A DNA stretch of 64,000 bases from an uncultured Lachnospiraceae bacterium (GCA_946554445.1 CAMNSD010000002.1:62001-126000); one strand, 5' to 3'. Numbered from the stretch's first letter, positions 1 to 9,215 are shown. Notes: generated by a model from the sequence alone, not told the origin. Numbers and translations: made by a program.

Positions 1-925
1 CCTTTAACAGATCAAGTACCATTCCATTTTTGCTACCGCCCGAAGCATAATTTACCAACAGATTCTGCAAGCTGTCAAAAATATTTTTGGCATTGTCCTC
101 TTTATTCATCAATTTATCAAAGAGCGCCTGATAATCTTCTTTTAGCCCCTTTTCCTCCTGTTCCGTATGTGTTACTCTCCCAATCTGCTGGTACGCCTTC
201 GTCCGGTCCTGGGCCTGCCGCACACCTGCGCTTACACCTGTTGCATTTGGTGCAGAAATACTTTTCATGCTTTCACTATACAAATCCATGCTGTTTTTAT
301 GATTAGCAACCAGTTTACTATTATAGCTTTCATATTCTTTAATCAGATCTTTAAAGGCATCCCGCATTCCCTCGGATACATAAGTCTCCGCAAAATAGTT
401 CAGTGCATTAACGGAAGAGACCAGATCCAGTTTTGCCGCTTCATGAGACATACTGCTATCCCAGCGTCCCGCATCCAAAGGTCCCCGGATGCTATCCATG
501 CCAGAAGTAATATTTTTCAGCATATCCTCCATCTTCCCTGCCTGTTCATCGTCCATATCACGAAAGAACCCTTTGTCATAAAGGAATTTGCTAAACACCA
601 GATATTGTGTCGGTTCATTTTTACTCAAGTCTCCCCGATAGTCAAACGGACTCCAGGGATTCTCCGCCTCCAATTTTTCTTTCTCTGCCCGCTGTGCTTC
701 TTTCCGCTCTGCCACCTGCGCCATAAACTCCTGCGAATCCGGCGAAATATCAACCGTAAACTTCTCGGCATGAATACCCATATCTTCGTAAGTCTTCTTA
801 CGCTCCTCCGGAGTTTGCGTTCTTTCTGCCTGCTGCGCCTCTGCCATTGTCCGATCTTTACGGCTGTCAGCTTTCTTTTCCCTGACTCCTGCATAATTTG
901 ACAAATTAATATCCATATAACTCAT
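1..925 (-). CDS. Unrecognised charged protein, 3' end outside the window
   Basis: An open frame starts at an ATG at 923-925 behind a GGGGGAAAGG-type ribosome binding site and stays open for about 308 codons to the left edge, so the C-terminus is missing. The N-terminal third is very polar, rich in Glu, Lys, Arg and Gln, and probably extended or helical; the rest looks like soluble alpha-helix (segments such as FSKFLYDKGFFRDMDDEQ and NALNYFAETYVSEGMRDAF). I see no cysteine, no signal peptide and no membrane segment in the visible part. I do not recognise the family. The plus-strand frame across the same bases is low-complexity and lacks a ribosome binding site, so I treat it as a shadow. The existence of the gene is fairly sure; its function is unknown. 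Confidence 0.7.
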   Translation of the reverse strand, partial: MSYMDINLSNYAGVREKKADSRKDRTMAEAQQAERTQTPEERKKTYEDMGIHAEKFTVDISPDSQEFMAQVAERKEAQRAEKEKLEAENPWSPFDYRGDLSKNEPTQYLVFSKFLYDKGFFRDMDDEQAGKMEDMLKNITSGMDSIRGPLDAGRWDSSMSHEAAKLDLVSSVNALNYFAETYVSEGMRDAFKDLIKEYESYNSKLVANHKNSMDLYSESMKSISAPNATGVSAGVRQAQDRTKAYQQIGRVTHTEQEEKGLKEDYQALFDKLMNKEDNAKNIFDSLQNLLVNYASGGSKNGMVLDLLK

Positions 926-1041
926 ACCACCTTTCCCCCTTTCTTTATCAAATGTTCTTTTATATAAAATCCGTTTCATAAATATATATTTTTTATCGGT
1001 ATTTTTCACTATTTTTATTAGTTTTTAATAACTAAAAACGC

Positions 1042-1092
1042 CCGAAGGCATACTCTGTCAGCCATAGTCAGCTTCACAATGTATGCCTTCGG
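1042..1092 (-). terminator. Probable terminator of the xylan locus
   Basis: A 12-bp perfect inverted repeat (CCGAAGGCATAC at 1042-1053 and its complement at 1081-1092) encloses a 27-base loop. Read on the minus strand it lies downstream of the GH43 stop codon at 1156 and is followed by GGGCGTTTTTAG, a short T run. It would end the minus-strand xylan-locus transcript before the next gene. The long loop makes it less typical than a classical terminator. Confidence 0.55.
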
Positions 1093-1155
1093 TTCTATCT
1101 TATCCCCTTTTACAAGAATAGTATACTACAAGAAGTGCTACCGAAGTGCTACTCC

Positions 1156-2724
1156 TCAACAAGATTTAGTACCCTGATATAAAAATTTTTTATAAATCGC
1201 TTCTTTTTTTGTCTCATTTCCGGAAAAAGCATATAGTCCCACGGTACAGCCTACGAAACCGCCTGCAATTTCCGTTGAGAGACTGTGAATGTCAATCTCC
1301 CGCGCCACATTTATTTCTGCTTTGTCACAGATTCCTTTGACCGCAGCAGTAAGCCCATTGACTTTCAGAGAAATTTTTATCTCCTCCTGCGCATCTGCCA
1401 ACGTATTCTGCGCTATCAGTTTCTCTTCCAGATTCCGGCACAGATATACCCGCAGGATGATTCCGCCGTCAGCCTCTCTTGTAAGCGCCGTCCGCAGATA
1501 ATATGCATTGTTCTGCAACAAGACAATCCCCGTTTCCTGCTCTTGTAAAATACTGTCCGCATCCACGACAGCTTCCGCCTGGAAGCAGTGATGCTGCTGA
1601 CGGATTCCCACATAGGTGGGAGAAGTTTCCTCTGTCAGGGCATGGATTCCATACCGCAGCATTAGTCCTTTCCCCGGATACAAATGATACATTTGCTGAT
1701 CCGGATTCCTGAGATATACGAACTCATATCCCAGTTCTTTCATTTCTCCGAAATGATATACATGCTTATCTTCCACCGCCGATTTCTCAGGCTTCCATTC
1801 CCGCAGATTGACTTCCACTTCCTCTGTCAGCCTGCCAATTCCGGGATTAACTACTGGCCAGCCGTTTTCCCAGACAACCTTAGCTAAGAAGGTCTCCCTG
1901 CCAAGGGTTGTATAGCCGTCAATGGGGCGCATCGCCAGCATGACCATATACCACTCTCCCGATGGCGTCTCTACCAAGTCTCCATGTCCCACACACTGAA
2001 TGGGGTAGTCTTTGCCCAGATGCCTGTGGGTAAGGATGGGATTGCAGAAGTGATTCTCATACGGTCCCCAGATGCTGCGGCTTCTGCACATGGTCACAGA
2101 ATGATTTCTGTCTGTGCCGCCCTCGGCCAGCATCATATAATAGTAGTCATCCTTTTTATAGAGATGCGGTCCTTCCGGCCAGTGGACAAAGCGCATGGAA
2201 CCGCTCCACACATCTTTCGGCTCTCCTGTAAGTCTCATATGTTCCAGATTCAGTTCTTGAATCCAGATGTGACACTCTCCATCATACTGCCTGCCTTCTG
2301 TGATCGGATGAGTTCCTATATAATACACCTTTCCGTCCTCATCAAAAAAGATGGTGGGATCAATCCCGTCCGCACCTTCCAGATAGGCCGGTTCAGACCA
2401 AGGCCCTGCCGGATCTTTGGCTGTTACAATGAAATTACCGCCGCTTGTCTCATTGGTGCATATCACATAAAAAATACCCTCATGATATCGTATCGCAGGC
2501 GCAAAGATCCCCTGGGAGTGCCGTCCTCCCTCCAAAGGAATCTGGGATTGTCTGTCCATTACGTTGCCAATCTGTTCCCAATGGACCAGATCCTTACTGT
2601 GCATGATCGGAATACCCGGAAAATAGGAAAATGTGGAGTTGACGAGATAATAATCATCGCCCACTCCACAAATTGACGGATCCGGATAAAATCCCGGTAA
2701 AATTGGATTTATCGCTATCGCCAT
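1156..2724 (-). CDS. Glycoside hydrolase family 43 (beta-xylosidase / alpha-L-arabinofuranosidase type)
   Basis: This 522-residue enzyme has a GH43 five-bladed propeller followed by a C-terminal beta-sandwich of the kind found in beta-xylosidases. The three catalytic acids are visible: Asp15 in GFYPDPS, Asp122 in GIDPTIFF and Glu184 in WPEGPHLYK. There is no signal peptide, so it should act in the cytosol on imported xylo-oligosaccharides or arabinoxylo-oligosaccharides, releasing xylose or arabinose. The start is supported by an AAAGGAAG site. It lies 12 bases downstream of the CofE-like gene in the same direction and is the last gene before a terminator-like repeat. GH43 is certain from the motifs; the exact substrate (xylose versus arabinose) is inferred from the neighbouring GH8 enzyme. 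Confidence 0.93.
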   Translation of the reverse strand: MAIAINPILPGFYPDPSICGVGDDYYLVNSTFSYFPGIPIMHSKDLVHWEQIGNVMDRQSQIPLEGGRHSQGIFAPAIRYHEGIFYVICTNETSGGNFIVTAKDPAGPWSEPAYLEGADGIDPTIFFDEDGKVYYIGTHPITEGRQYDGECHIWIQELNLEHMRLTGEPKDVWSGSMRFVHWPEGPHLYKKDDYYYMMLAEGGTDRNHSVTMCRSRSIWGPYENHFCNPILTHRHLGKDYPIQCVGHGDLVETPSGEWYMVMLAMRPIDGYTTLGRETFLAKVVWENGWPVVNPGIGRLTEEVEVNLREWKPEKSAVEDKHVYHFGEMKELGYEFVYLRNPDQQMYHLYPGKGLMLRYGIHALTEETSPTYVGIRQQHHCFQAEAVVDADSILQEQETGIVLLQNNAYYLRTALTREADGGIILRVYLCRNLEEKLIAQNTLADAQEEIKISLKVNGLTAAVKGICDKAEINVAREIDIHSLSTEIAGGFVGCTVGLYAFSGNETKKEAIYKKFLYQGTKSC

Positions 2725-2736
2725 AATTTACTTCCT

Positions 2737-3927
2737 TTAGCTTACATAGTTGTCAAAATAGCCCTGAATCAAAATTACAGGTGTACCTTTATCTCCCGAA
2801 CCGCTGGTCAGATCACACAAAGATCCAATCAGATCTGTCAGTCTTCTGGGTGTGGTTCCCTGAGAAGCCATATCGCCCACCAGGTTATCTTTCTTCTCCC
2901 GGATGCGGTTGGAGATTGCTTCCCGCAATGCCTCGCCGGACAAATCCTTAAAGTCGTTGTCAGCCAGATATTTTAACTTCACTTCATTGGGAGTCCCCTC
3001 AAGCCCAGGTGTGCTGGCCGGAGATACACAAGGATCCGCAAGTTCCCAAATCTTTCCAACAGGATCCTTAAAGGCACCGTCACCATAGACCATGACTTCC
3101 ACATGCTTGCCAGTCCTGTTCAGAATCTCTTTCTGGATATCCATCACCAAATCCGTACACTCACGCGGGAAAAGCTTGATGGTATCTTCTGTGGACTTGT
3201 TAGAGCCAAGCAGGCCGTACTTTTCATTGCAGCCGCTGCCGTTTACAGGCTGTGTCAAAATATCATCCATTCCCATCACCACCTCGGCGCCTGCTGCCTT
3301 CAGAAGTCTCTTGGTGCGCGCTCTGGTATGAATGTCGCAGTTTAATACTTTCTTGGTATAATTAAGGATTGCACGGCAGTCATTGGCAAAAATGATTTCC
3401 ACTTCCGCACCGGCTTCTCTGATCAAATCTCCATAATAGGCCACATAGTCCACGCCAGTGAACGGGTGAATATTCTCACCAAACAGTTCCCGATATTTTT
3501 CCAACGTCAGCACATCACTGTAGGGATTGATGCCTGCCTCATCCAGCTTATCCAGGGAAACCAGTTCGTTGCCCACCTCATCACTGGGATAACTGAGCAT
3601 AAGTACGACTTTCTTCGCACCCTTGGCAATTCCTCTCAGGCAGATTGCAAAACGGTTTCTGGACAAAATCGGGAAAATAACACCAATCGTCTCTCCGCCC
3701 AGTTTGGCCCGCACATCCTCCGCAATCGCTTCCACCGATGCGTAGTTACCCTGTGATCTTGCCACAACAGACTCTGTCACTGCCACTACATCTCTGTCCC
3801 GGATCTCAAACCCTTCCGCCTCAGCCGCCTCCAAAACACTGTCTACAACAATCTTGGACAGATCATCGCCTTCCCTGATAATCGGGCAACGGATACCTCT
3901 TGATACTGTTCCAACTTTTCTTTCCAT
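2737..3927 (-). CDS. Coenzyme F420-0:L-glutamate ligase-like protein (CofE family)
   Basis: This 396-residue protein resembles the F420-ligase/CofE family, which in archaea and actinobacteria adds glutamate to coenzyme F420-0 using GTP. Supporting segments are the N-terminal VSRGIRCPIIREGDDL, the VVAVTESVVARSQGN strand-loop, SRNRFAICLRGIAKGAKKV and the late VMVYGDGAFKDPVGKIWELADP. It is longer than archaeal CofE (about 250 residues). The organism type is not known to make F420, so the true substrate may be another gamma-carboxylate acceptor. It is soluble, with no signal peptide. It sits between the GH8 and GH43 genes on the same strand, which suggests co-transcription but does not explain a role in xylan use. 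Family membership is likely; the reaction is open. Confidence 0.75.
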   Translation of the reverse strand: MERKVGTVSRGIRCPIIREGDDLSKIVVDSVLEAAEAEGFEIRDRDVVAVTESVVARSQGNYASVEAIAEDVRAKLGGETIGVIFPILSRNRFAICLRGIAKGAKKVVLMLSYPSDEVGNELVSLDKLDEAGINPYSDVLTLEKYRELFGENIHPFTGVDYVAYYGDLIREAGAEVEIIFANDCRAILNYTKKVLNCDIHTRARTKRLLKAAGAEVVMGMDDILTQPVNGSGCNEKYGLLGSNKSTEDTIKLFPRECTDLVMDIQKEILNRTGKHVEVMVYGDGAFKDPVGKIWELADPCVSPASTPGLEGTPNEVKLKYLADNDFKDLSGEALREAISNRIREKKDNLVGDMASQGTTPRRLTDLIGSLCDLTSGSGDKGTPVILIQGYFDNYVS

Positions 3928-4050
3928 AATAATATCCCTTCTCTCCTGTAAATTCTCAGAAAATAACTTCCTATCCCATTTTGCCAGAAATGTTATGAAA
4001 TAGCAACAAATTTATGGTCTGATTATTAAATCTGTCCGCCAAACGCTCAA

Positions 4051-4078
4051 AGAGAAGGGACACACCGGCCCCTTCTCT
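4051..4078 (-). terminator. Hairpin after the GH8 gene
   Basis: A 9-bp perfect stem, AGAGAAGGG with its complement, closes a 10-base loop in the 171-base gap between the GH8 stop (4099) and the CofE-like start (3927). Read on the minus strand it is followed by only TTTGAGCG, so it could be a weak terminator or an mRNA-stabilising hairpin. Confidence 0.45.
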
Positions 4079-4098
4079 CATTGCCAAAATACATTATT

Positions 4099-5250
4099 TT
4101 ACCAGATACGGTAATTCCCCGACAAGGCAAGGAAAGCAAACAGATAAAGGCAGTTATCATAATATCTGCGCACGCCTTTTCGCATCGGCTCTTTATAAAA
4201 ACGTTCTACCCACTCTTTCGCCAGCTTCGCTGTCTCGGATAATTCCACGCCATCCAATCTCTCTGAAAGCGCCAGTGTCCCCTGCGCTGTAGTTACCAAC
4301 ATCCCTACCGGATGAAGAGCCGGCTGGTCGATCACCTCGCCGTCAATCCGATACGTCATATAAGGATTTTCTTTTCTGGTCACACCCAGAAAATGCTGCA
4401 GTCTTAAGGCCGCCGCACACTGGCCCTCGTCAATACCATTCCAGCTGTAATCCAGTCCGATATTGGCGGCAGTACGATAGGCATCCGAATAAAAATACCC
4501 ATGTTGTCCCCACTCAAATTCCGTGTAGACCGGCGTCCCGTCAAAATTCGCATATTCCGCTGACATGCCGGTATCTACATGACAGGCAGCAGCCAGATAT
4601 TCTCTGCTGGCTTTGGCTGCCTTGGTCCAGAACTCGCGGTCCTCCTCATTGGCCCATTTTGCAAATAACTCATAAAAATGCGGCAGGTGATAGGACGGAT
4701 CCGTAAACGGAGATCCCGGTACGAAGAGAATCTGGTGATTCTCCCTATTCCACATGGGCGCCCCTGCCCGTCCCTTCTCTCCTTTATGAAGGCAGGCTGA
4801 CAGGATCTCTCTTGCCTCTTTCTCATAACAATAAATTCCTTCACCGTCTCCCCATCTGTGAGAAGCGAAAAACAATGCCATGGCAAAATACTCCTCACCA
4901 TCCGGCGCCGGTCCATCGGCATTTTTAGAACCATCCGGCGCACAAGACCAGGCAAAGTACCCTTCATTCTCCCCGGAATCCATCCACATATAAGTCTTAG
5001 CCCACTTCCAGAGACGGTCAAACTCTTCTTTCATGTCAAGCTGCACACACATCATCATTCCATAGGACATACCCTCCGTGCGCGCATCAATATTTCCCGT
5101 ATCCTCGATATAAGCCATATCATCCCCCACCGGATGATACACCTTCTCCTCTTCATCATAAAAGAAAGTATGGACAATTTCCTGAAGCCTTGCCGCAATC
5201 TCTTCCTCCGGAATACCAATCTCTTTCAATACATTACGATACTGCATCAT
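4099..5250 (-). CDS. Reducing-end xylose-releasing exo-oligoxylanase (GH8, Rex type)
   Basis: The 383-residue protein has the length and layout of GH8 reducing-end exo-oligoxylanases (EC 3.2.1.156), which remove xylose from the reducing end of xylo-oligosaccharides. The predicted proton donor is Glu59 in the DARTEGMSYGMM motif and the predicted base is Asp256 in HGYFYSDAYRTAANIG. The aromatic clusters WKWAKTYMW and GYFAWSC are typical of the (alpha/alpha)6 barrel. No signal peptide is present, so it acts on imported oligomers and complements the two GH43 enzymes, which attack from the other end or remove side chains. It is separated from the importer genes by a dispersed hairpin element at 5277-5406, so it may have its own transcript level. 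Confidence 0.9.
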   Translation of the reverse strand: MMQYRNVLKEIGIPEEEIAARLQEIVHTFFYDEEEKVYHPVGDDMAYIEDTGNIDARTEGMSYGMMMCVQLDMKEEFDRLWKWAKTYMWMDSGENEGYFAWSCAPDGSKNADGPAPDGEEYFAMALFFASHRWGDGEGIYCYEKEAREILSACLHKGEKGRAGAPMWNRENHQILFVPGSPFTDPSYHLPHFYELFAKWANEEDREFWTKAAKASREYLAAACHVDTGMSAEYANFDGTPVYTEFEWGQHGYFYSDAYRTAANIGLDYSWNGIDEGQCAAALRLQHFLGVTRKENPYMTYRIDGEVIDQPALHPVGMLVTTAQGTLALSERLDGVELSETAKLAKEWVERFYKEPMRKGVRRYYDNCLYLFAFLALSGNYRIW

Positions 5251-5276
5251 GCTACCTCATTTTTCTCACGTTAACC

Positions 5277-5406
5277 TTCATGTCACAGCTTTGCTGTGAC
5301 TCAAATCAATGCGGAGAATGCCGCGTTTTAGGCATTCTCCTGTGTGAGACTTAGTACTTCTTAACGAAACAGCCTCTGCTGCTGAGTTCTAGAAGTACTT
5401 CTCACA
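5277..5406. repeat. Modular hairpin repeat, copy 1
   Basis: This gap between the GH8 and LplC genes folds into three consecutive hairpins: GTCACAGC with GCTGTGAC near 5282-5300; GGAGAATGCC with GGCATTCTCC near 5313-5340; and an outer stem TGTGAGA (from 5344) with TCTCACA (to 5406) enclosing AGTACTTC, GAAGTACT and a core reading CGAAACAGCCTCTGCTG. The second and third modules recur in the same order and with similar sequence at 36635-36917, 31 kb away, so this is a dispersed non-coding repeat rather than a chance terminator. Confidence 0.75.
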
Positions 5407-6291
5407 CTATTCCTTCACACCGCCAATCGTCAGTCCTGTCACGAAATACCTCTGCAGGAACGGGTACAGGCATACGATAGGAAGCATCGTTGCTATCGTT
5501 GCCGCCGCCCTGATGGAAGCCGGCGTAATGGAATTGGCAGAGTTTCTCATACTGTCCGCGCTGCCACTCTGCTGCATGACAGAAGATAACAATTTCATCA
5601 ACTCGTACTGTAATGTAGTATACTTATCTGACATACGGTTGTAAAGCATGGCATCAAACCAGGAGTTCCACTGGCCTACCGCCACGAACAAAGCTACTGT
5701 CGCGTAAACTGGCTTACAGAGCGGGGAAATAATCTTCACAAAGATCGTCATATAGCCCGCGCCATCAAGCTGTGCCGATTCTTCCAGGGAATCCGGCAGA
5801 CCTACCATATAAGTCCTCAGTACCAGCATATTGAAAGCGCTGACCGCACCGGGAACTACATATACCCAGAAGGTTCCCGTCAGATGCAGGTTCTTATATA
5901 ACAGGAACACCGGGATCAGACCGCCGTTCACATACATCGTAATTACCCAGAATAGGGACAGCTGCGATTTAAACAAAAATCTCTTCCGGCTTACGATAAA
6001 TGCCAGCAAAGCGTTAGTCACCAGAGCCAGTAAGGTGCCGATAATGGTTCTTAAAACAGTAATATATGCACCCGTGACCATATTCTGTTTATGTAACACG
6101 GTGTAATAGTTCTGCCAGGTAAATTTTCTCGGAATCAGGTGGATTCCACCACGCACAGCATCAATACCATCGTTAAGAGAAATTGCCAAAGTATTCAACA
6201 CGGGATACAACGTAATGATAACAAAAGCTATCATAAAGATGGTATTACATATCACGAAAATCCAATCACTAATACTTTTCTTTTTCTTCAT
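5407..6291 (-). CDS. Carbohydrate ABC transporter permease, LplC/YtcP type
   Basis: The 294-residue inner-membrane permease has six predicted membrane spans and the ABC permease EAA loop (EESAQLDGAGYMTIFVKI), which docks onto the ATPase. The C-terminal FVTGLTIGGVKE ending is typical of CUT1 LplC-like subunits. Together with the LplB-type permease and the lipoprotein just upstream it forms an importer for oligosaccharides, here most likely xylo-oligosaccharides given the GH8 and GH43 neighbours. It starts 16 bases after the LplB stop, so the pair is co-transcribed. No ATPase gene lies nearby, which fits use of a shared MsmX-type ATPase. Confidence 0.93.
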   Translation of the reverse strand: MKKKKSISDWIFVICNTIFMIAFVIITLYPVLNTLAISLNDGIDAVRGGIHLIPRKFTWQNYYTVLHKQNMVTGAYITVLRTIIGTLLALVTNALLAFIVSRKRFLFKSQLSLFWVITMYVNGGLIPVFLLYKNLHLTGTFWVYVVPGAVSAFNMLVLRTYMVGLPDSLEESAQLDGAGYMTIFVKIISPLCKPVYATVALFVAVGQWNSWFDAMLYNRMSDKYTTLQYELMKLLSSVMQQSGSADSMRNSANSITPASIRAAATIATMLPIVCLYPFLQRYFVTGLTIGGVKE

Positions 6292-6307
6292 CTTTACACT
6301 CCCTCCC

Positions 6308-7243
6308 CTAGAATAGACTTTCTTCGCCGGAGTGCTTCGCTATCCGGTTGGCAATCACAATCAGGATGATACTGACTGCGCTCTTGAAGATACCTGCTGC
6401 CGTACCCAGTGAATAATCGTTCTGACTGATACCCCAGTTCAAGACGTAAATATCGATGGTCTGAGATACCTTCTGTACAAGTCCGTTTCCTAACAAGTAC
6501 TGTACTTCAAATCCCGCATTGAGGACATTACCCACATTCATCAGAAGCAGTATGATAATGGTAGGTTTAATACCCGGAAGTGTAATATATTTAATCTTGG
6601 CCCATCTGCCCGCACCATCGATAGAAGCCGCCTCATAGAGGCTCGGATCGATGGCCGTAATCGCCGCCAGATAGATAATGGCGTTCCATCCTGTCTCTTT
6701 CCATAAGTTTGAAAAGGCGACAATCGGCCAGAAATAGCTTTCATGTGCAAAGAAATTAATCTGCTTATCAATAATACCCAGATTCATCAATACTTCATTG
6801 ACAATACCCGTAGAGGATAATGCATCGTGCAATATACCGGTAACAATAATCCATGACAGGAAATGGGGCAGATAAGAAATTGTCTGTACCATTTTCTTTC
6901 CCAGAACCCATCTCACTTCATTTAACAGAATCGCAAATAAGATTGCCATGATAAATGAAGTCACCAGATTAATCGTACCCATCGCCAGTGTGTTCCTGAT
7001 GACTCTGATAAAGGAAGCGTCACCAAACAGGAACTTAAATTTATCAAGCCCGATAAACTTAGAATGGAGCAGACCATCCCTGGGCTTATAATTCTGAAAA
7101 GCCATGATCCATCCGCCTAACGGCAGGTAATAGAAAATAAATCCATATATGACAAAAAATGCCGACCAGATCAGGAGGACCTTTTGCCGTTTCACTTCTT
7201 TCCATGTGATTTTCTGTTTTGCTTGTTTTTTTCCCCGACTCAT
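6308..7243 (-). CDS. Carbohydrate ABC transporter permease, LplB type
   Basis: The 311-residue permease begins with a basic cytoplasmic stretch (KKQAKQKITWKEVKRQK) followed by a first span and then PLGGWIMAFQNYKP, a signature of LplB/YtfT-like CUT1 permeases. The EAA loop reads YEAASIDGAGRWAKIKYITLP. It forms a heterodimer with the LplC-type subunit encoded 16 bases downstream. A strong hairpin with a T run separates it from the upstream binding-protein gene, suggesting that less permease than binding protein is made. Confidence 0.93.
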   Translation of the reverse strand: MSRGKKQAKQKITWKEVKRQKVLLIWSAFFVIYGFIFYYLPLGGWIMAFQNYKPRDGLLHSKFIGLDKFKFLFGDASFIRVIRNTLAMGTINLVTSFIMAILFAILLNEVRWVLGKKMVQTISYLPHFLSWIIVTGILHDALSSTGIVNEVLMNLGIIDKQINFFAHESYFWPIVAFSNLWKETGWNAIIYLAAITAIDPSLYEAASIDGAGRWAKIKYITLPGIKPTIIILLLMNVGNVLNAGFEVQYLLGNGLVQKVSQTIDIYVLNWGISQNDYSLGTAAGIFKSAVSIILIVIANRIAKHSGEESLF

Positions 7244-7278
7244 ACTCTTCTCCCTCTGCGCTCATAGATATTTTTCGT

Positions 7279-7327
7279 AAAAAGAGGACAGCTACATAGC
7301 TCTTACAGCAATATAGCTGTCCCTCTT
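7279..7327 (-). terminator. Attenuator-like hairpin between binding protein and permeases
   Basis: An inverted repeat (AAGAGG-ACAGCTA at 7279-7294 and TAGCTGT-CCCTCTT at 7314-7327) lies between the binding-protein stop at 7364 and the LplB start at 7243. On the minus strand the stem is followed by TTTTTACG. This has the form of a partial intrinsic terminator, a common way to make the binding protein in excess over the permeases; the role is inferred. Confidence 0.6.
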
Positions 7328-7363
7328 CATTCAAAATTTCAGGTTACTATTTCCATGAGTTGA

Positions 7364-9089
7364 TTACTGGCCTGCTCTGCGGTCTAACTCTGTCTGCATT
7401 TCAGCCAGGAAGTCCTGCGGTGAACATCCCTCATATGCCTTCATATAGTCGCTCCATGTTACATCGAAGGAATCGGACATAACTACCTTAGGCAGCCATT
7501 CGTGCTTAATCTCACCCATCTTAGCCCAAGCCACACCACCAGGGGTTTCTGTTGTCATATTGTTAGAGTAGGAATACATCGGGAACCAAGGGCCTGTTTC
7601 TTTGTTTACAGAGCCGATCATTTCCACATAAGTTGTCACGCCATATGCGTTGAAGCAGTCAACCAGAGGCTGTGCCAGTCCGCTGAAGAACTCGGAAGTC
7701 TGCTCAGGAACCTGCATCGCGTTCTTGCCGTCTCTGCTTGTTCCAAGGTACTGCGGCAGATAAGAGTAAGTACACAGGTGGGAAGCCTTATACTCCGTGT
7801 TGGAACACTGCATTCTCATATCCTCGGTTCTATAGTAAAGCCCTTCATCATCTACCAAATAATCTACACCTTCAATACCCCAGAATCTGAGATCATGAAT
7901 CTCCTGATCCAGAATGTCATCCAGGAACTTAAATGCTGCGTCTACATCCTTACAGCTTGTGGTAATTGCCACGCCGTTTGCCACGTTCTGGGTATCGCCA
8001 TAAGTATGCCACATATTCTCCATACCTTCATCGATGGTAAGTCCCAGAGGCACATAGTTGCAGCCCTGCAGGTCAAGTCCCTGCTGCTTAAATACATCAT
8101 TTACCGTGAAAGCGAAATCCCACCACTGGTCACACATACCAAGTACACGGCCTGTGGAAAGTTTTGCAATATATTCATCATAAGTCTGTGTTGCAAATTC
8201 GTGGTCAATCATACCCTTCTGGTATTCTTCATTGAGCTTCTGGAAATATCTGTAAGTTGTCTCACTGGTATTATAATCTTCAATCTTCATGCTATCTGTA
8301 TTAACGATAACAGAACCGTCGTTCGGATAACCATCTAAGAACTGACCCGCATTCTCAATACAGAAATATCTCCAGTCTTCACAAAGGATTGTATAAGGAA
8401 TCACCTCTGTACCATCTTCCATGGTCGGATTTGCTTCCGCATAACGCTCCAGCAGATCAAAGTACTGATCTAAAGTCTTAATCTCCGGATAGTTATCCCA
8501 TGCAAGTACTTTCGCCTGAATCCAGAAAGCCTCGTCATTATGAGTTGTTGCTTTGCTCTCGCCATAGGTATTCTGGAAAATATTTGCCCAGTAAATCTTA
8601 CCGTCTGCCTGACGGAATCTGTCCCACTCCTCATCGGAGTACATTTCTTTTAAGTTTGGATACTTATCAAGATAATCATCCCAGGCAATCAATGCCCCGG
8701 CATCATACAGAGCCATCTGCCCGTCGCCGCCGTCTATAAAATCAGGATACTCTCCTCCTGCAATAATCGTTCCCACTGCCTCAGCTGCTGTCTGTCCGGT
8801 AAGCCATGTCTCTTTGACTCTCACACCGGTCTTCTGTGCAATGATCTCCTGAATCTCATTGCCGTCATTAATCTCGGAACCAGGCATAGCGATAAACATT
8901 GTAAAATCGATAATATCTTTACTGCCACTATCGCCTGAATCGGCCGTCTCATTTTGCCCCCCCCCCCGGCGTTTCTGCGGGTTCTGAGCCTCCTGTGGTG
9001 CCGCCATTGTCCTGGCCGCCGCAACCAACAAGTACAGATGCCGTCATAGCTGCTGTCAATAAAAGTGCCGTTAATTTCTTACATTTCAT
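7364..9089 (-). CDS. Sugar ABC transporter substrate-binding lipoprotein, interrupted by a poly-G frameshift
   Basis: The natural start is the ATG at 9087-9089, behind GAGGGAGG. It encodes a lipoprotein signal peptide: basic MKCKK, a hydrophobic core and the lipobox LVGC (Cys at residue 23). About 20 codons later comes a run of exactly 11 G on the coding strand (8957-8967). In the signal-peptide frame the run leads to a TGA at 8949-8951. The long downstream frame (7364 to about 9031), encoding the mature LplA/LipO-like binding protein (IDFTMFIAMPGSEINDGNEIQEII onwards in pieces), is one base out; 10 G would join the two as ...ETPGGGQNETADSG.... The downstream frame alone has only a TTG start and no signal. 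The full protein would be about 574 residues. Either the assembly has one G too many or the tract is a phase-variable switch. Confidence 0.88.
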
Positions 9090-9126
9090 TCGTTCATCCT
9101 CCCTCTTGATTTTTTGTGATACTACA

Positions 9127-9154
9127 ATTTTATTACAGAAAAGAAAACCTTCAA
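9127..9154 (-). promoter_or_regulatory. Putative promoter of the binding-protein gene
   Basis: On the minus strand TTGAAG (9149-9154), a 16-base spacer and TAAAAT (9127-9132) precede the binding-protein start by about 38 bases. The upstream yesN gene ends in a terminator, so a separate promoter here is needed. Confidence 0.5.
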
Positions 9155-9174
9155 CCTGATAAAGTCTATAAAGA

Positions 9175-9211
9175 ACCCGGATAAATTCTAGTTGTTAGAA
9201 TTTACCCGGGT
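9175..9211 (-). terminator. Terminator after the YesN-type regulator
   Basis: A near-perfect inverted repeat (ACCCGG-ATAAATTCTA at 9175-9190 and its partner at 9195-9211, with a 4-base loop) begins directly after the regulator stop codon at 9216. On the minus strand it is followed by TTCTTTATAG. It separates the regulator transcript from the importer transcript. Confidence 0.7.
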
Positions 9212-9215
9212 AAGC

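Noticed and set aside
167-901. Plus-strand 244-codon open frame
   Set aside because: It overlaps the partial minus-strand gene, has no ribosome binding site and encodes low-complexity Cys/His/Phe-rich sequence typical of an antisense shadow.
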